From NCBI GenBank assembly GCA_017452945.1, contig JAFTLD010000032.1, positions 1 through 64,000 on the forward strand: a DNA stretch of 64,000 nucleotides. The letters are read 5' to 3'. The stretch's first letter is position 1. Each line of letters starts with the position of its first letter. The position numbers and the translations under genes were made by a program. The stretch is from Clostridia bacterium. Lineage in GTDB: Bacteria > Bacillota_A > Clostridia > Oscillospirales > CAG-272. The notes under the pieces were generated by a model. It saw nothing but the letters and a program-made list of their open reading frames with translations. It was not told the origin of the DNA and did no database searches. Of the stretch, positions 43,810 through 51,977 are shown in pieces.

Positions 43810-46470
43810 TTATTGATTTTCTTGCTCAAGTGCGCGGAGCAAGAATGCGCGAATATTGTAAAGCTGATCGTCATTTCTGTTAAAGGTTACTGTGCTTGTA
43901 ACAACGTGGCTGACAAGCTCATCGGTATAAGCTTCGCCCTTAACCTGCTCCAGCATGGTAAGCAGCTGATATTCTTCAATGCCGTCACGAATGTTGAGCA
44001 AACGAATTGAAGGTATGGGATCAAGCTGATTATACGCAGAGCCGGGATAGATCAGAATACCGTCACCGGGGCCGGTCTTGGAGAAAGGACAACGCATACT
44101 GTAGGTAGTGTTTCCTGCAACGTCATAGTAAGAAACGTGCCAGTACAAAAATCCTGTGCTTCCAAGCATGTAGTTTGTCCAGAACATTGTGCGGCTTTCT
44201 GTTCCGTCGTTAAACAGGAGAATATTCTGGTAGGGTGCAGTGTACGTAGGCTCACAAGAAACGTAATTCCAAAGCTCTGATCCCTGTGCCTGATAATTTT
44301 GCATACGCTCGTGGAATGAGCCGAGAGCCTGATCCACGGTCGAGGTCTGCATGTATTTTTCATTATTGAACGAGGAAGAAAGATCTCTGGGCGTGGCCCC
44401 TGTAAAGTTGGGAGTCCATACGTTGACGTATTTGGACAGATATTCGATCGAATCCTTTTCGTTAGTCACCTTATATTGGTCATACCAGCTCGGGAACGCT
44501 TGCGTTTTATCCACCGAGTTGAAATTAAACTTGGTAAAGTCTATCGTGCGTTCCATGGGAACCATCATACGGTAATTCTCCCAGCCCCATACATCACGCA
44601 GCATGTCTGCTTCTCTTGCTATAGCCATAACGCTGAGCAGACCTGTGTTGTCGTATACCGTTTCGCTCGTACCGTCAGGCCAGCCAATAGGACGCCATCC
44701 GCGCGGCACACCGGGTTCATCCTGTCCGTAATAGAACATTTTAGGCGCTATGATCGGGTTATCCTTCAAAGAATCATAGTGTTCCTTGTTTAATACTCTG
44801 ACTGTGGTAACGCGCGGGTTTTCCATCCATTCGGTACCCAACATGTTATAGAAGGTCAAACTACCCGTAAGCGTAATACGGTTCTTTAAGAAGAAATCAG
44901 CGATTGCTTGCGCGATTTCCACGTCGGTGTAGCGTGTAAGATCTGCATAATTGTTATAATGATGCATGTAGTTGGAAACGAAATCCCAAAGAGTAAACGC
45001 GGTATCAAGTGCGGTTTCCTCGGAAAGCGTAACGTCATACACGTAGGTGTAAAGGTTGGCCATCTTTATGCACTTGCCTGTGTCTGCATCATACACCTCT
45101 ATGGTAGCCTTGTAAGCACCCGGAGTGGTGTCCGCATTGGTTTGCGCCTGTACGACAAAGCCTCTGATCGACTCACGGAAAGGATACTTTTCATGATTCC
45201 AGTTGGATCCGGAGAATGGGCCAAGAATGATGTAATTACCAAAATCAACCTTGCTGTTCGCATCCATGCCAAAGCTGCCGTGTTCTTCTCCGTTGCCGCT
45301 TGCAATATAAGAATCATACGGAACCACAGCATCGGGGTATACAAGTCCGGCAGGGTAACCAAAATGTGTCAGATACCCATCTTCTACGTAGTATTCCACA
45401 CCAAGCTCGGTCTGCAGTGTCTGTCCCTGTTCGTTTTCAAAATCCGAGATCTTGATTGTCACCTTCTTTGAGGTGGGTGAATACAGGAAGAACTGACAGC
45501 CTTCTATCTCGTTTTTGCCCATCTGAATGGTATAATTCTGTGCGCCGACGTCTTTGCCGGAGGTATCGTATCGTGAGATTTTTTGTGTCAGATGATCAAA
45601 CCAAAGCTTAACGGTTGCATCGTCGTCGGGAGCAACTACGGTTTCATGCTCGGTGATCGGATCATAGTCGGTGATCTCCATAGATGAGCCGTAACCAAGA
45701 CCGTAAATCTCTTTAAGCGAAGCGCGAAGATCATCAGCAGCAGAGGATCTGACTGTAATTTTGAGTTCACAGAAGCAGTAAATATCACCTGTGTCCAGAT
45801 CCTTGATCAACAGATGAACCTCCTGACCGCTCTCAAATCCGGCAATTGGCAGCTTATATCTGAAGCCGGTTGCATTGGTTTGTCCCTCTTTTTTGGCTGC
45901 CTTTTTTACTGCGGCCTCTCGTTCGACCGCTTCGACGTTTTCGGTGCAATACTGCACCTCGTTGTCAACGCCTATACGCCATGCAAGCTCGAAATTCTTG
46001 ATACTTGCACCGATCCATCCGTAGATTTCAAAGGTTCCGTGATCCTCGTCCACCCACAGATCGTTGTCCGAAAATGTCTTGGCATATTCCTTTTGTGTTA
46101 CGTCATTCTTGATCGAGTCAAGTCTGACCTGACCGATCTTGGTTTCGGAATCTTTCCAAAAGATATTTAGGCAATCCCCATCATCCTCGACTGTCGGAGG
46201 AGGATGGCCTACAGGATCTGTTTCAGCCTCGGTTGACGACTCTGTTTCGGGCTCAGTCTCTGTTTCAGGTACTGCTTCGGTATCCGTCGTACCCGGATCA
46301 TTTTCGGTTTTCGGTTCTGTTTCAGTACCCTTTTCGGGGTCTTTTTCATTCTGGGTCATCGTGGTGGAATCCTGCTCACCCGAAGGCCCATCGGGTGTGG
46401 TGCAGCTTGTAAGCAGCATCAAAGCGCACAGACACAGTAGAAACGTTCGTATAAGTCGCGTTTTCATCAT
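43810..46470 (-). CDS. DUF4091 glycoside-hydrolase-like lipoprotein
   Basis: 886-residue lipoprotein: signal with lipobox LLTSC, a Thr/Glu/Asp-rich linker (about 25-95), beta domains (about 100-480) and a C-terminal TIM-barrel-like part (about 490-886). The end has the DUF4091 signature GDGILIYPG followed by PIPSIRLLNIRDGIEEYQLL; APKMFYYGQDEPG earlier in the barrel carries an acidic pair in the place of a catalytic Glu/Asp. DUF4091 proteins occur in polysaccharide degradation loci, so extracellular glycan hydrolysis is likely, substrate unknown. The second of two adjacent ATGs is within six bases; 46470 fits GGAG best. Confidence 0.82.
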   Translation of the reverse strand: MMKTRLIRTFLLCLCALMLLTSCTTPDGPSGEQDSTTMTQNEKDPEKGTETEPKTENDPGTTDTEAVPETETEPETESSTEAETDPVGHPPPTVEDDGDCLNIFWKDSETKIGQVRLDSIKNDVTQKEYAKTFSDNDLWVDEDHGTFEIYGWIGASIKNFELAWRIGVDNEVQYCTENVEAVEREAAVKKAAKKEGQTNATGFRYKLPIAGFESGQEVHLLIKDLDTGDIYCFCELKITVRSSAADDLRASLKEIYGLGYGSSMEITDYDPITEHETVVAPDDDATVKLWFDHLTQKISRYDTSGKDVGAQNYTIQMGKNEIEGCQFFLYSPTSKKVTIKISDFENEQGQTLQTELGVEYYVEDGYLTHFGYPAGLVYPDAVVPYDSYIASGNGEEHGSFGMDANSKVDFGNYIILGPFSGSNWNHEKYPFRESIRGFVVQAQTNADTTPGAYKATIEVYDADTGKCIKMANLYTYVYDVTLSEETALDTAFTLWDFVSNYMHHYNNYADLTRYTDVEIAQAIADFFLKNRITLTGSLTFYNMLGTEWMENPRVTTVRVLNKEHYDSLKDNPIIAPKMFYYGQDEPGVPRGWRPIGWPDGTSETVYDNTGLLSVMAIAREADMLRDVWGWENYRMMVPMERTIDFTKFNFNSVDKTQAFPSWYDQYKVTNEKDSIEYLSKYVNVWTPNFTGATPRDLSSSFNNEKYMQTSTVDQALGSFHERMQNYQAQGSELWNYVSCEPTYTAPYQNILLFNDGTESRTMFWTNYMLGSTGFLYWHVSYYDVAGNTTYSMRCPFSKTGPGDGILIYPGSAYNQLDPIPSIRLLNIRDGIEEYQLLTMLEQVKGEAYTDELVSHVVTSTVTFNRNDDQLYNIRAFLLRALEQENQ

Positions 46471-46507
46471 CAGCACTCCTTGCGTTTGATCATTTGTACG
46501 TCAATTT

Positions 46508-46536
46508 ATTATAACATAACTTTTGGAAGAGTGCAA
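46508..46536 (-). promoter_or_regulatory. Promoter of the DUF4091 lipoprotein gene
   Basis: Minus strand TTGCAC (46531-46536), 17-base spacer, TATAAT (46508-46513). Confidence 0.8.
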
Positions 46537-46582
46537 GAGGAAAAGCGGATTCCGCTTGTGTGAAATATTCGTTCAGTAGCGT

Positions 46583-48169
46583 TTATTCATACATCTGAAT
46601 GGAATTGTTTTCTGTCAGAACCATGCCGTCTGTGCAATAGATAGCAATTCCTTTTCTGATTGCTCCCGGGGCTACATCTATTTCTAACCATTCTTCCACG
46701 GTTCCCTCATAATCGACTTTCCACAAAAGAGTTCCCGGAATCAAGGCGTTGCTTTCGATCGATTTCACACTTGTCGGAATGGTGACACTTGTGAGCCATT
46801 CGCAGCCATAAAACACATGACTTGGCAATACCTCAATAGGCTGACCGAATACAATATCGCAGTCGATTCCGCTCTCTCTGAATGCAGACGCGCCAATCTT
46901 TGTGATCACAGTAAGCCCTTCGATTTCATCAAGATTCGAACATTTTCTGAACGCCGTCGCTCCGATTTCAGTCATATTTTCACAGACCTTGACATCATTT
47001 AACGAGTTACAACCGTCAAACATACTTTCCGCAATATGCACAAGCGCTCCGAGATCTGCTTTTAAGAGCTCCGTACACCCGTTAAAAATATCCGAGCCCA
47101 TATCTTCAATGTTATTGGTAAACTTTACTGACGTCATGCCCGTACAAGACGCAAAGGCCTCATCGCCGATGCTTATAACCGATTGCGCAATCGTCAGATT
47201 TCGCATAGCACTACATCCATAAAACGCTTTTTTACCAATAACGGTTATCCCATCAAGATCGATCTTTTTCAGCGAGGAGCATCCTTGACACATGGATTCC
47301 GGTATTTCAGACAGATTCAAGGGCAACACTATGCTTTCCAATGCGCTGCAATCAGCAAAAGCGAACGCACCTATCGCTGTCACGGAATCCGGTATGGTAA
47401 CGCTGCGTAATGCGCTTTGCTTTGCAAATGCATTTGCATCAATGCTTGTCACAGCAACACTGTTGTAATCCTCGGGGATTTCAAGCTCCGATTCCTGATA
47501 ATCGTCCGTTGTCCCGACTACCGCAAACGTACCGTTCTCATACCGAAGAACAAGTCCCGGCTGCTCTACGGTTACGATCTGCCCCTCTGTATATGCAACT
47601 GTATGATCAACCGATTCCGTTTCAATTTGTGATTCGATTTCTGTTTCGGATTCATCATCCGATTCGGACTCCGTAGATCCCTCACCGATAATGGCGTCGA
47701 TTTCTTGCTTATGATCAAGATAGTATTGGTACATGCGTCCAAGCAGATCACCAAGACTTTGATTCATATTACCAAAAAGTCCGTCTGTATCTGCCTGCAT
47801 TTTGTCAATGACCGAATCCTGCGTTCCCGCACCGAGAGCAATAAATACACTTTCAGTAAGCGGCCATTGTACCCAGTTGAGCTGCAGTTTTTCTTGTGTA
47901 GCAGGATCATCCGTCTGATCCAATGGGAACAGGATCTGATCTATGGACTCTGCAACGTAACCGTCTATCGCTTCACGATTACGATAGTATCCTACGGGAA
48001 GTGCGACAAGCAGCAAGGTAAAGACAAGCGCGAAACACGCAGCGCTTACCAATACTGTACGATAGCTCTTTTTGCGCTTGCGAAGCAAAAATGATTCATA
48101 TCTGTCATACTGTTCTAAGTATTTTACGTCGATCAGGGAGATCGCATCTATCATCAAATCTCTGTTCAT
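46583..48169 (-). CDS. Module A: transmembrane BspA-type LRR protein, putative anti-sigma/sensor
   Basis: 528 residues. Cytosolic head 1-37 (MIDAISLIDVKYLEQYDRYE), transmembrane helix about 38-60, then a segment shared by all five modules (about 75-160: LNWVQWPLTESVFIALGAG, SVIDKM, GLFG, LLGRMYQYYLDHK), an acidic Ser/Glu/Thr linker (about 168-190) and about 11 BspA/TpLRR repeats of the form IGxxAFxxCxxLxxVxIP (about 230-500), ending in the capping YEGTVEEWLEI and CTDG elements. The head resembles anti-sigma heads paired with this sigma type, so a sensor that holds the sigma factor is likely but inferred. ATGA overlap with the sigma gene. Unlike the others it has a 12-residue extension after CTDG. 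Confidence 0.82.
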   Translation of the reverse strand: MNRDLMIDAISLIDVKYLEQYDRYESFLLRKRKKSYRTVLVSAACFALVFTLLLVALPVGYYRNREAIDGYVAESIDQILFPLDQTDDPATQEKLQLNWVQWPLTESVFIALGAGTQDSVIDKMQADTDGLFGNMNQSLGDLLGRMYQYYLDHKQEIDAIIGEGSTESESDDESETEIESQIETESVDHTVAYTEGQIVTVEQPGLVLRYENGTFAVVGTTDDYQESELEIPEDYNSVAVTSIDANAFAKQSALRSVTIPDSVTAIGAFAFADCSALESIVLPLNLSEIPESMCQGCSSLKKIDLDGITVIGKKAFYGCSAMRNLTIAQSVISIGDEAFASCTGMTSVKFTNNIEDMGSDIFNGCTELLKADLGALVHIAESMFDGCNSLNDVKVCENMTEIGATAFRKCSNLDEIEGLTVITKIGASAFRESGIDCDIVFGQPIEVLPSHVFYGCEWLTSVTIPTSVKSIESNALIPGTLLWKVDYEGTVEEWLEIDVAPGAIRKGIAIYCTDGMVLTENNSIQMYE

Positions 48170-48750
48170 ACCGTAATACCCTCCTCTTCCAGCTTTACGC
48201 GTAGCGATTTTCTGATGTGGGCAATGGCTCTGTTGATTTTGGAACGATGAACGTGTAAGACCTGTGCGATGGCACCGATGTCCTTGCCATAATAAAAGCG
48301 GCTGATAAAGACGTAACGGTGCATCTCGTCAAGGCTGTCCAGATACTGTTCCAATATATCCGCAAGCCTGATTGCATCGCTTTGCCCATATCCCTGCCCT
48401 TCTTCGCTGACCAATTCTTCAAGATCACTCAAAGATACAGCTTGACTGATCCCTTCTCTTTTTTGGCTGTGCTTATTTCTGTACAACAAAAGAGAATGTC
48501 TTCTGATAATGGTGGATAAAAAGGCTTTGAGATAATCGGGACGGTGCGGCGGCATGGAGTTCCATGCGGATACGTAGGTATCGTTCAGACACTCCTCGCT
48601 GTCCGGTTCATTTTGCAAAATGTTTTCTGCTACTGTCAACAAATATGCACGGTACTTGCGATCTGTATATTTGATGGCGTCTTCATTCCGCGCCCAATAG
48701 AGATCAATGATCTCTGTGTCACTGATCGCTTGCATGTTTTGATATTGCAT
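48166..48750 (-). CDS. Module A: ECF-like sigma factor
   Basis: 194 residues. Region 2 (about 12-85) has the pattern IIDLYWARNEDAIKYTDRKY and SEECLNDTYVSAWNSMPPHR; region 4 (about 130-190) has YVFISRFYYGKDIGAIAQVL and a helix-turn-helix HVHRSKINRAIAHIRKSL. This is the widespread Clostridia sigma-70 subgroup typically paired with membrane anti-sigma factors. A long acidic loop separates the two regions. The last bases overlap the LRR gene start. A motif shared with the other four sigma genes precedes it at 48774. Confidence 0.9.
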   Translation of the reverse strand: MQYQNMQAISDTEIIDLYWARNEDAIKYTDRKYRAYLLTVAENILQNEPDSEECLNDTYVSAWNSMPPHRPDYLKAFLSTIIRRHSLLLYRNKHSQKREGISQAVSLSDLEELVSEEGQGYGQSDAIRLADILEQYLDSLDEMHRYVFISRFYYGKDIGAIAQVLHVHRSKINRAIAHIRKSLRVKLEEEGITV

Positions 48751-48773
48751 ATGTGACCTCCTTTCTGTCGTTT

Positions 48774-48808
48774 CACCTATATAGATACATTTTTTTGCAA
48801 AATGTCCG
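48774..48808 (-). promoter_or_regulatory. Shared ECF-type promoter, module A
   Basis: Minus strand GGAC (48804-48807), 16-base spacer containing TTTTGC, then TATC + TATATAGGTGAA. Matches the other four sigma promoters in the AC element, the T-rich/TTGC start of the spacer, the TATA-like block and the GGTGAA tail; no housekeeping TTGACA is present. Confidence 0.65.
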
Positions 48809-48838
48809 CTGTTTTCAAAAAAATCTTAAAAAATTTTG

Positions 48839-48872
48839 AAAGAGCGTCCTACACGAATGCCTGACGCTCTTT
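48839..48872 (-). terminator. Terminator after the DUF975 gene
   Basis: Stem AAAGAGCGTC / GACGCTCTTT with a 14-base loop; T-runs on both sides allow function in either direction. Confidence 0.75.
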
Positions 48873-48899
48873 TTTGATGTTATAATGATTGGCACGCAC

Positions 48900-49691
48900 T
48901 TATTCTTGAGTTTCTGTTTCTTCGGTGGTCTTTTCTCCGTCAAACACACATGCAGATAAGTCAACAACATGACGCGTGCCGGAAAGCTCTCTGTAAAAAT
49001 CAGCGCGTGCGGCACTCTTGTAAGGGATCAGCCAAATATCACCGATTCCGCAGGTCATAGCGCTTAAAATGTTCCATCCGATAAAGCTGAAATCCAAACA
49101 GAACAATCTCCAACGGTAGCCGTCCATCATTTCCTTAGAGCGCGTAATGGCTTCGTTGGGGCCTATTGTGGGATCATCCGCAAAGATGTACGGCACCATG
49201 GCATAGCTATAGCTTGCAATAATACCCGGAATAATGAATAAAAGTGACCACAAAAACACGTATAGAGTTTCCAGCAAAGCGGAAAGACCGATGTTTTTCC
49301 ATGAGGGAAAATACTTGAATAATGTAACAAGATCAGGCGTTTTTCCGTCAATGAGATCTAAGTTAAAGCACGCATACCCGGTTCTGATGATCGACGAAAA
49401 GAAGGTCCAAACAAGCGACCACACCAACACAATAGTGAAAACAATGACAAAAACGCCAACGAATATCGCCAAAAAGGCAATCATCTCCTGATCCAATTCA
49501 CCTGTAATAGTATCAGAAGTTCCGTCATTGGAAGAATTGTTTACGTTATTCAAATTGATCTGTCCGGCATTGCTGCCCACCGTAGTTGCGCCAAGCAAGG
49601 AGGCAATCAAACCTGCCAGAATTGCCCATCCCCAATTGCCGCTCAGAGCATTTCTTGCTGCTGCTCTGAAATCAGCTGCTCTTTTTTGCAT
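48900..49691 (-). CDS. DUF975 family membrane protein
   Basis: 263 residues with about five to six transmembrane helices. The start AADFRAAARNALSGNWGWAILAGL is the usual DUF975 opening, and the body has the FFSSIIRTGYACFNLDLIDG, LLFIIPGIIASYSYAMVPYI and ITRSKEMMDGYRWRLFCLDFSFIGW segments of the family. Function is unknown; related proteins are found beside cell-envelope stress genes in Firmicutes. It sits between modules A and B with its own housekeeping promoter, so it may be independent of the sigma modules. Confidence 0.85.
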   Translation of the reverse strand: MQKRAADFRAAARNALSGNWGWAILAGLIASLLGATTVGSNAGQINLNNVNNSSNDGTSDTITGELDQEMIAFLAIFVGVFVIVFTIVLVWSLVWTFFSSIIRTGYACFNLDLIDGKTPDLVTLFKYFPSWKNIGLSALLETLYVFLWSLLFIIPGIIASYSYAMVPYIFADDPTIGPNEAITRSKEMMDGYRWRLFCLDFSFIGWNILSAMTCGIGDIWLIPYKSAARADFYRELSGTRHVVDLSACVFDGEKTTEETETQE

Positions 49692-49750
49692 ATAAGACTC
49701 CTTTCATGGGCTTACATATTGTGTATGCCCTGTTGTTTTTTCATGGTTCT

Positions 49751-49779
49751 ATCATATCACATTTTTTGAGATAATGCAA
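49751..49779 (-). promoter_or_regulatory. Promoter of the DUF975 gene
   Basis: Minus strand TTGCAT (49774-49779), 17-base spacer, TATGAT (49751-49756). Confidence 0.68.
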
Positions 49780-49784
49780 CACTT

Positions 49785-51263
49785 TTATTGTATTACAATC
49801 TCTCCGTCGGTACATTGAATAATGATGCCCGCTTCAATGGCGTGATCGGCTTTTACGATACTTTTCCACTCAGCAACAGTACCGCGGAATTCGATGATCT
49901 GTAGCTGATCGTTATCCTTAAATGCAGCGTTTTGGATTTCTTTGAGCGTATTGGGCAAAGATACGCTGATCAGATCTTCGCATGCGGCAAACGCATAGAT
50001 ACCGATACTTTCAACGCCGTCAGGTACCGTCAGAGTGGCAATTCCCGTACCGTAAAAGGCTTGCGACTCGATCTCGGTGATCCCTTTCGGAAATACCAGA
50101 TCGTAGTTTGAAAGCGTACCTCTGAATGCTTGTGAGCCGATAAACTCCATGCTCTCAGGCAATTTCCCCAAATTCAAATTATAGCACTCAAAGAAGGCAT
50201 ACGTTTCAATCATTCGGACACTTTCGGGGATATTAACCGTCTGCAACGCGGCACATCCCATAAATGCGAAAGATCCTATGATCTCCAGTCCACTCGGCAG
50301 CTCAATGCTCTGCAGCGATTGGCACTTTAGGAATACGCTGTCGTTGATTGCCTTCAGATTTTTGGGGAGCGTGACGTGGCTGAGCGCATGACAATACGCA
50401 AACGCACTCGCTCCGATCGTTTCCACACTGTCCGGAATCACGACCTCGACGATCTGTTCACAATAGGAAAAAGCGTAATTATCAATCGCCTTGACAGGCA
50501 GTCCTTTGAAAGCTTCCGGAATGTTCAGAACGGTTTCTTGCGTGTTTTCAAGACTCTTGACGACGTAATTACTCTCGTCCTCGCTGAGCACAAAAACAAA
50601 CGTGCCATCGGATTCGGTCACGTTTGTCGATCCGCCATCCTCGGTGATCTGCTCGGTTCCGAGGTCCGGCATTGTTTCGATTTCGGTCTCGATTTCGGTC
50701 TCCGTTTCCCTGTCAGTTTCGGTGTCAATCTCGCTCTCGGTTTCGCTTTCGGATTCACGTTTGTCTATGATACCGTCGATCACGTCCTTATGATCCATAT
50801 AATACCGATAAAGCCGCTCCAAGAACGCGCCAAGGCTTTGCATGAATTCCCCGGCAAGACCGCTGTGTTCTCCTTGTAGATAATCAATCGCAGAATCCTG
50901 CGTGCCTGCACCGAGCGCTTCAAAGAATTTTGCTGCGATGGGCATCTTTGTCCAGTCCAAAGGCAATTCTTCCTTTTCAATATCGGCATCCTGCTGTTTA
51001 TCCAACGGGAACAGCACGCGATCCACAGCCTCCGCAAAAGCGTTGTCAATGGTCTCTTGGTTGACAATATACACCACAGGCAGCGATGCAACCAGTAAAG
51101 TAAAGGTCAGCAAAAGCGTTGCTGCAGCGATCAACGTCCTTCGGATCCACGCCCTTTTCTGCCGCTGTAATCTTTTTTGCAAAGCGCGTTCGGTCTGCTC
51201 GAAGTCTGCAAGATGGGATTCACTGATATATCCAACTGCTTCTATCAAAAGCTCTTTTGTCAT
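49785..51263 (-). CDS. Module B: transmembrane BspA-type LRR protein, putative anti-sigma/sensor
   Basis: 492 residues: cytosolic head (1-40; LLIEAVGYISESHLADFEQTE), transmembrane helix (about 42-64), shared segment (LDWTKMPIAAKFFEALGAG, SAIDYL, GLAG, FLERLYRYYMDHKD), an acidic repeat linker (about 165-200, almost pure Glu/Thr/Ser/Asp) and about nine BspA LRRs with IGASAFAYC-type repeats, ending EFRGTVAEWKSI and CTDGEIVIQ. The linker DNA (about 50655-50760) is a degenerate hexamer-like repeat. Overlaps the sigma gene by four bases. Confidence 0.82.
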   Translation of the reverse strand: MTKELLIEAVGYISESHLADFEQTERALQKRLQRQKRAWIRRTLIAAATLLLTFTLLVASLPVVYIVNQETIDNAFAEAVDRVLFPLDKQQDADIEKEELPLDWTKMPIAAKFFEALGAGTQDSAIDYLQGEHSGLAGEFMQSLGAFLERLYRYYMDHKDVIDGIIDKRESESETESEIDTETDRETETEIETEIETMPDLGTEQITEDGGSTNVTESDGTFVFVLSEDESNYVVKSLENTQETVLNIPEAFKGLPVKAIDNYAFSYCEQIVEVVIPDSVETIGASAFAYCHALSHVTLPKNLKAINDSVFLKCQSLQSIELPSGLEIIGSFAFMGCAALQTVNIPESVRMIETYAFFECYNLNLGKLPESMEFIGSQAFRGTLSNYDLVFPKGITEIESQAFYGTGIATLTVPDGVESIGIYAFAACEDLISVSLPNTLKEIQNAAFKDNDQLQIIEFRGTVAEWKSIVKADHAIEAGIIIQCTDGEIVIQ

Positions 51264-51841
51264 ATCCTATACCCCTCCTTTGCAAGATACTCACGCAGCG
51301 TCTGTTTAATAAGTGCAATTTCGCGGTTGACTGTGCCTCGGCTGACACCAAGTATGGTTGCGATCTGCTCAATCGGCCGTGCATAAAAATAACGGCTGAT
51401 AAAAATATACCTTTTTCGGTCATCCAGCGTAACAAGGTACTCATTAATCAACTTGCCAAGATGCTTTGAGAGCTCACTGCTTTCCTCTGCGTTGTCCTGA
51501 TCCGGATAATCACCAAGATCATCAAATGAAACGGATAGCGCAGGAGGGACCGATTTTTGTGTATGTTGACTGCGATAAACGTCTATGGCTTTGCGGCGCA
51601 TAATAATACATAAGAAAGCGGGCAGCACTTTCGGTCTGTGCGGTGGCATGGAATTCCAAGCACTGATATATGTGTCGTTCAGGCATTCTTCGCGGTCTTG
51701 CAGATCGGAAAGTATCCCCTTTATGACGGAAAGCAGATACGTGCGGTACTTCAAATCCGTATAGTGTATTGCTTGCTCGTCCCGTGCCCAATACAAATCA
51801 ACAATGGTCGTATCGTCCGGGATGAAGGTTTGATCTTGCAT
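51260..51841 (-). CDS. Module B: ECF-like sigma factor
   Basis: 193 residues with the same region 2 block (IVDLYWARDEQAIHYTDLKY, REECLNDTYISAWNSMPPHR) and region 4 (YIFISRYFYARPIEQIATIL, VSRGTVNREIALIKQTL) as its neighbours. ATG 51841 with AGGAG is used; a nine-codon extension overlaps the promoter. Followed directly by the LRR gene. Confidence 0.9.
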   Translation of the reverse strand: MQDQTFIPDDTTIVDLYWARDEQAIHYTDLKYRTYLLSVIKGILSDLQDREECLNDTYISAWNSMPPHRPKVLPAFLCIIMRRKAIDVYRSQHTQKSVPPALSVSFDDLGDYPDQDNAEESSELSKHLGKLINEYLVTLDDRKRYIFISRYFYARPIEQIATILGVSRGTVNREIALIKQTLREYLAKEGYRI

Positions 51842-51864
51842 ACTTTTCACTCCTTTATGTTCCT

Positions 51865-51900
51865 TCACCCTTTATGTCGTAGAATTTTTGAAAAAGTATC
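51865..51900 (-). promoter_or_regulatory. Shared ECF-type promoter, module B
   Basis: Minus strand ATAC (51896-51899), 16-base spacer starting TTTTTC, then CGAC (51876-51879) + ATAAAGGGTGAA. Same AC-N16-CGAC arrangement as module C. Confidence 0.62.
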
Positions 51901-51941
51901 ATATTTTTCTAAAATTTTCAAATATTTTCTTCAACAGAGCC

Positions 51942-51967
51942 AAGCGGGCAGATCGCTCTGCCCGCTT
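51942..51967 (-). terminator. Hairpin terminator after module C
   Basis: Perfect 11-base-pair stem AAGCGGGCAGA / TCTGCCCGCTT with a four-base loop, 10 bases after the module C stop; the following U-tract is weak. Confidence 0.65.
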
Positions 51968-51977
51968 AGTCGTCGTT

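Noticed and set aside
48900..49691. DUF975 protein as a sixth member of the sigma/LRR modules
   Set aside because: It is a polytopic membrane protein with its own housekeeping promoter and no sigma gene coupled to it.
50655..50760. CRISPR-like or satellite repeat
   Set aside because: The repeats are short, imperfect and in frame; they encode the acidic linker of the module B LRR protein.
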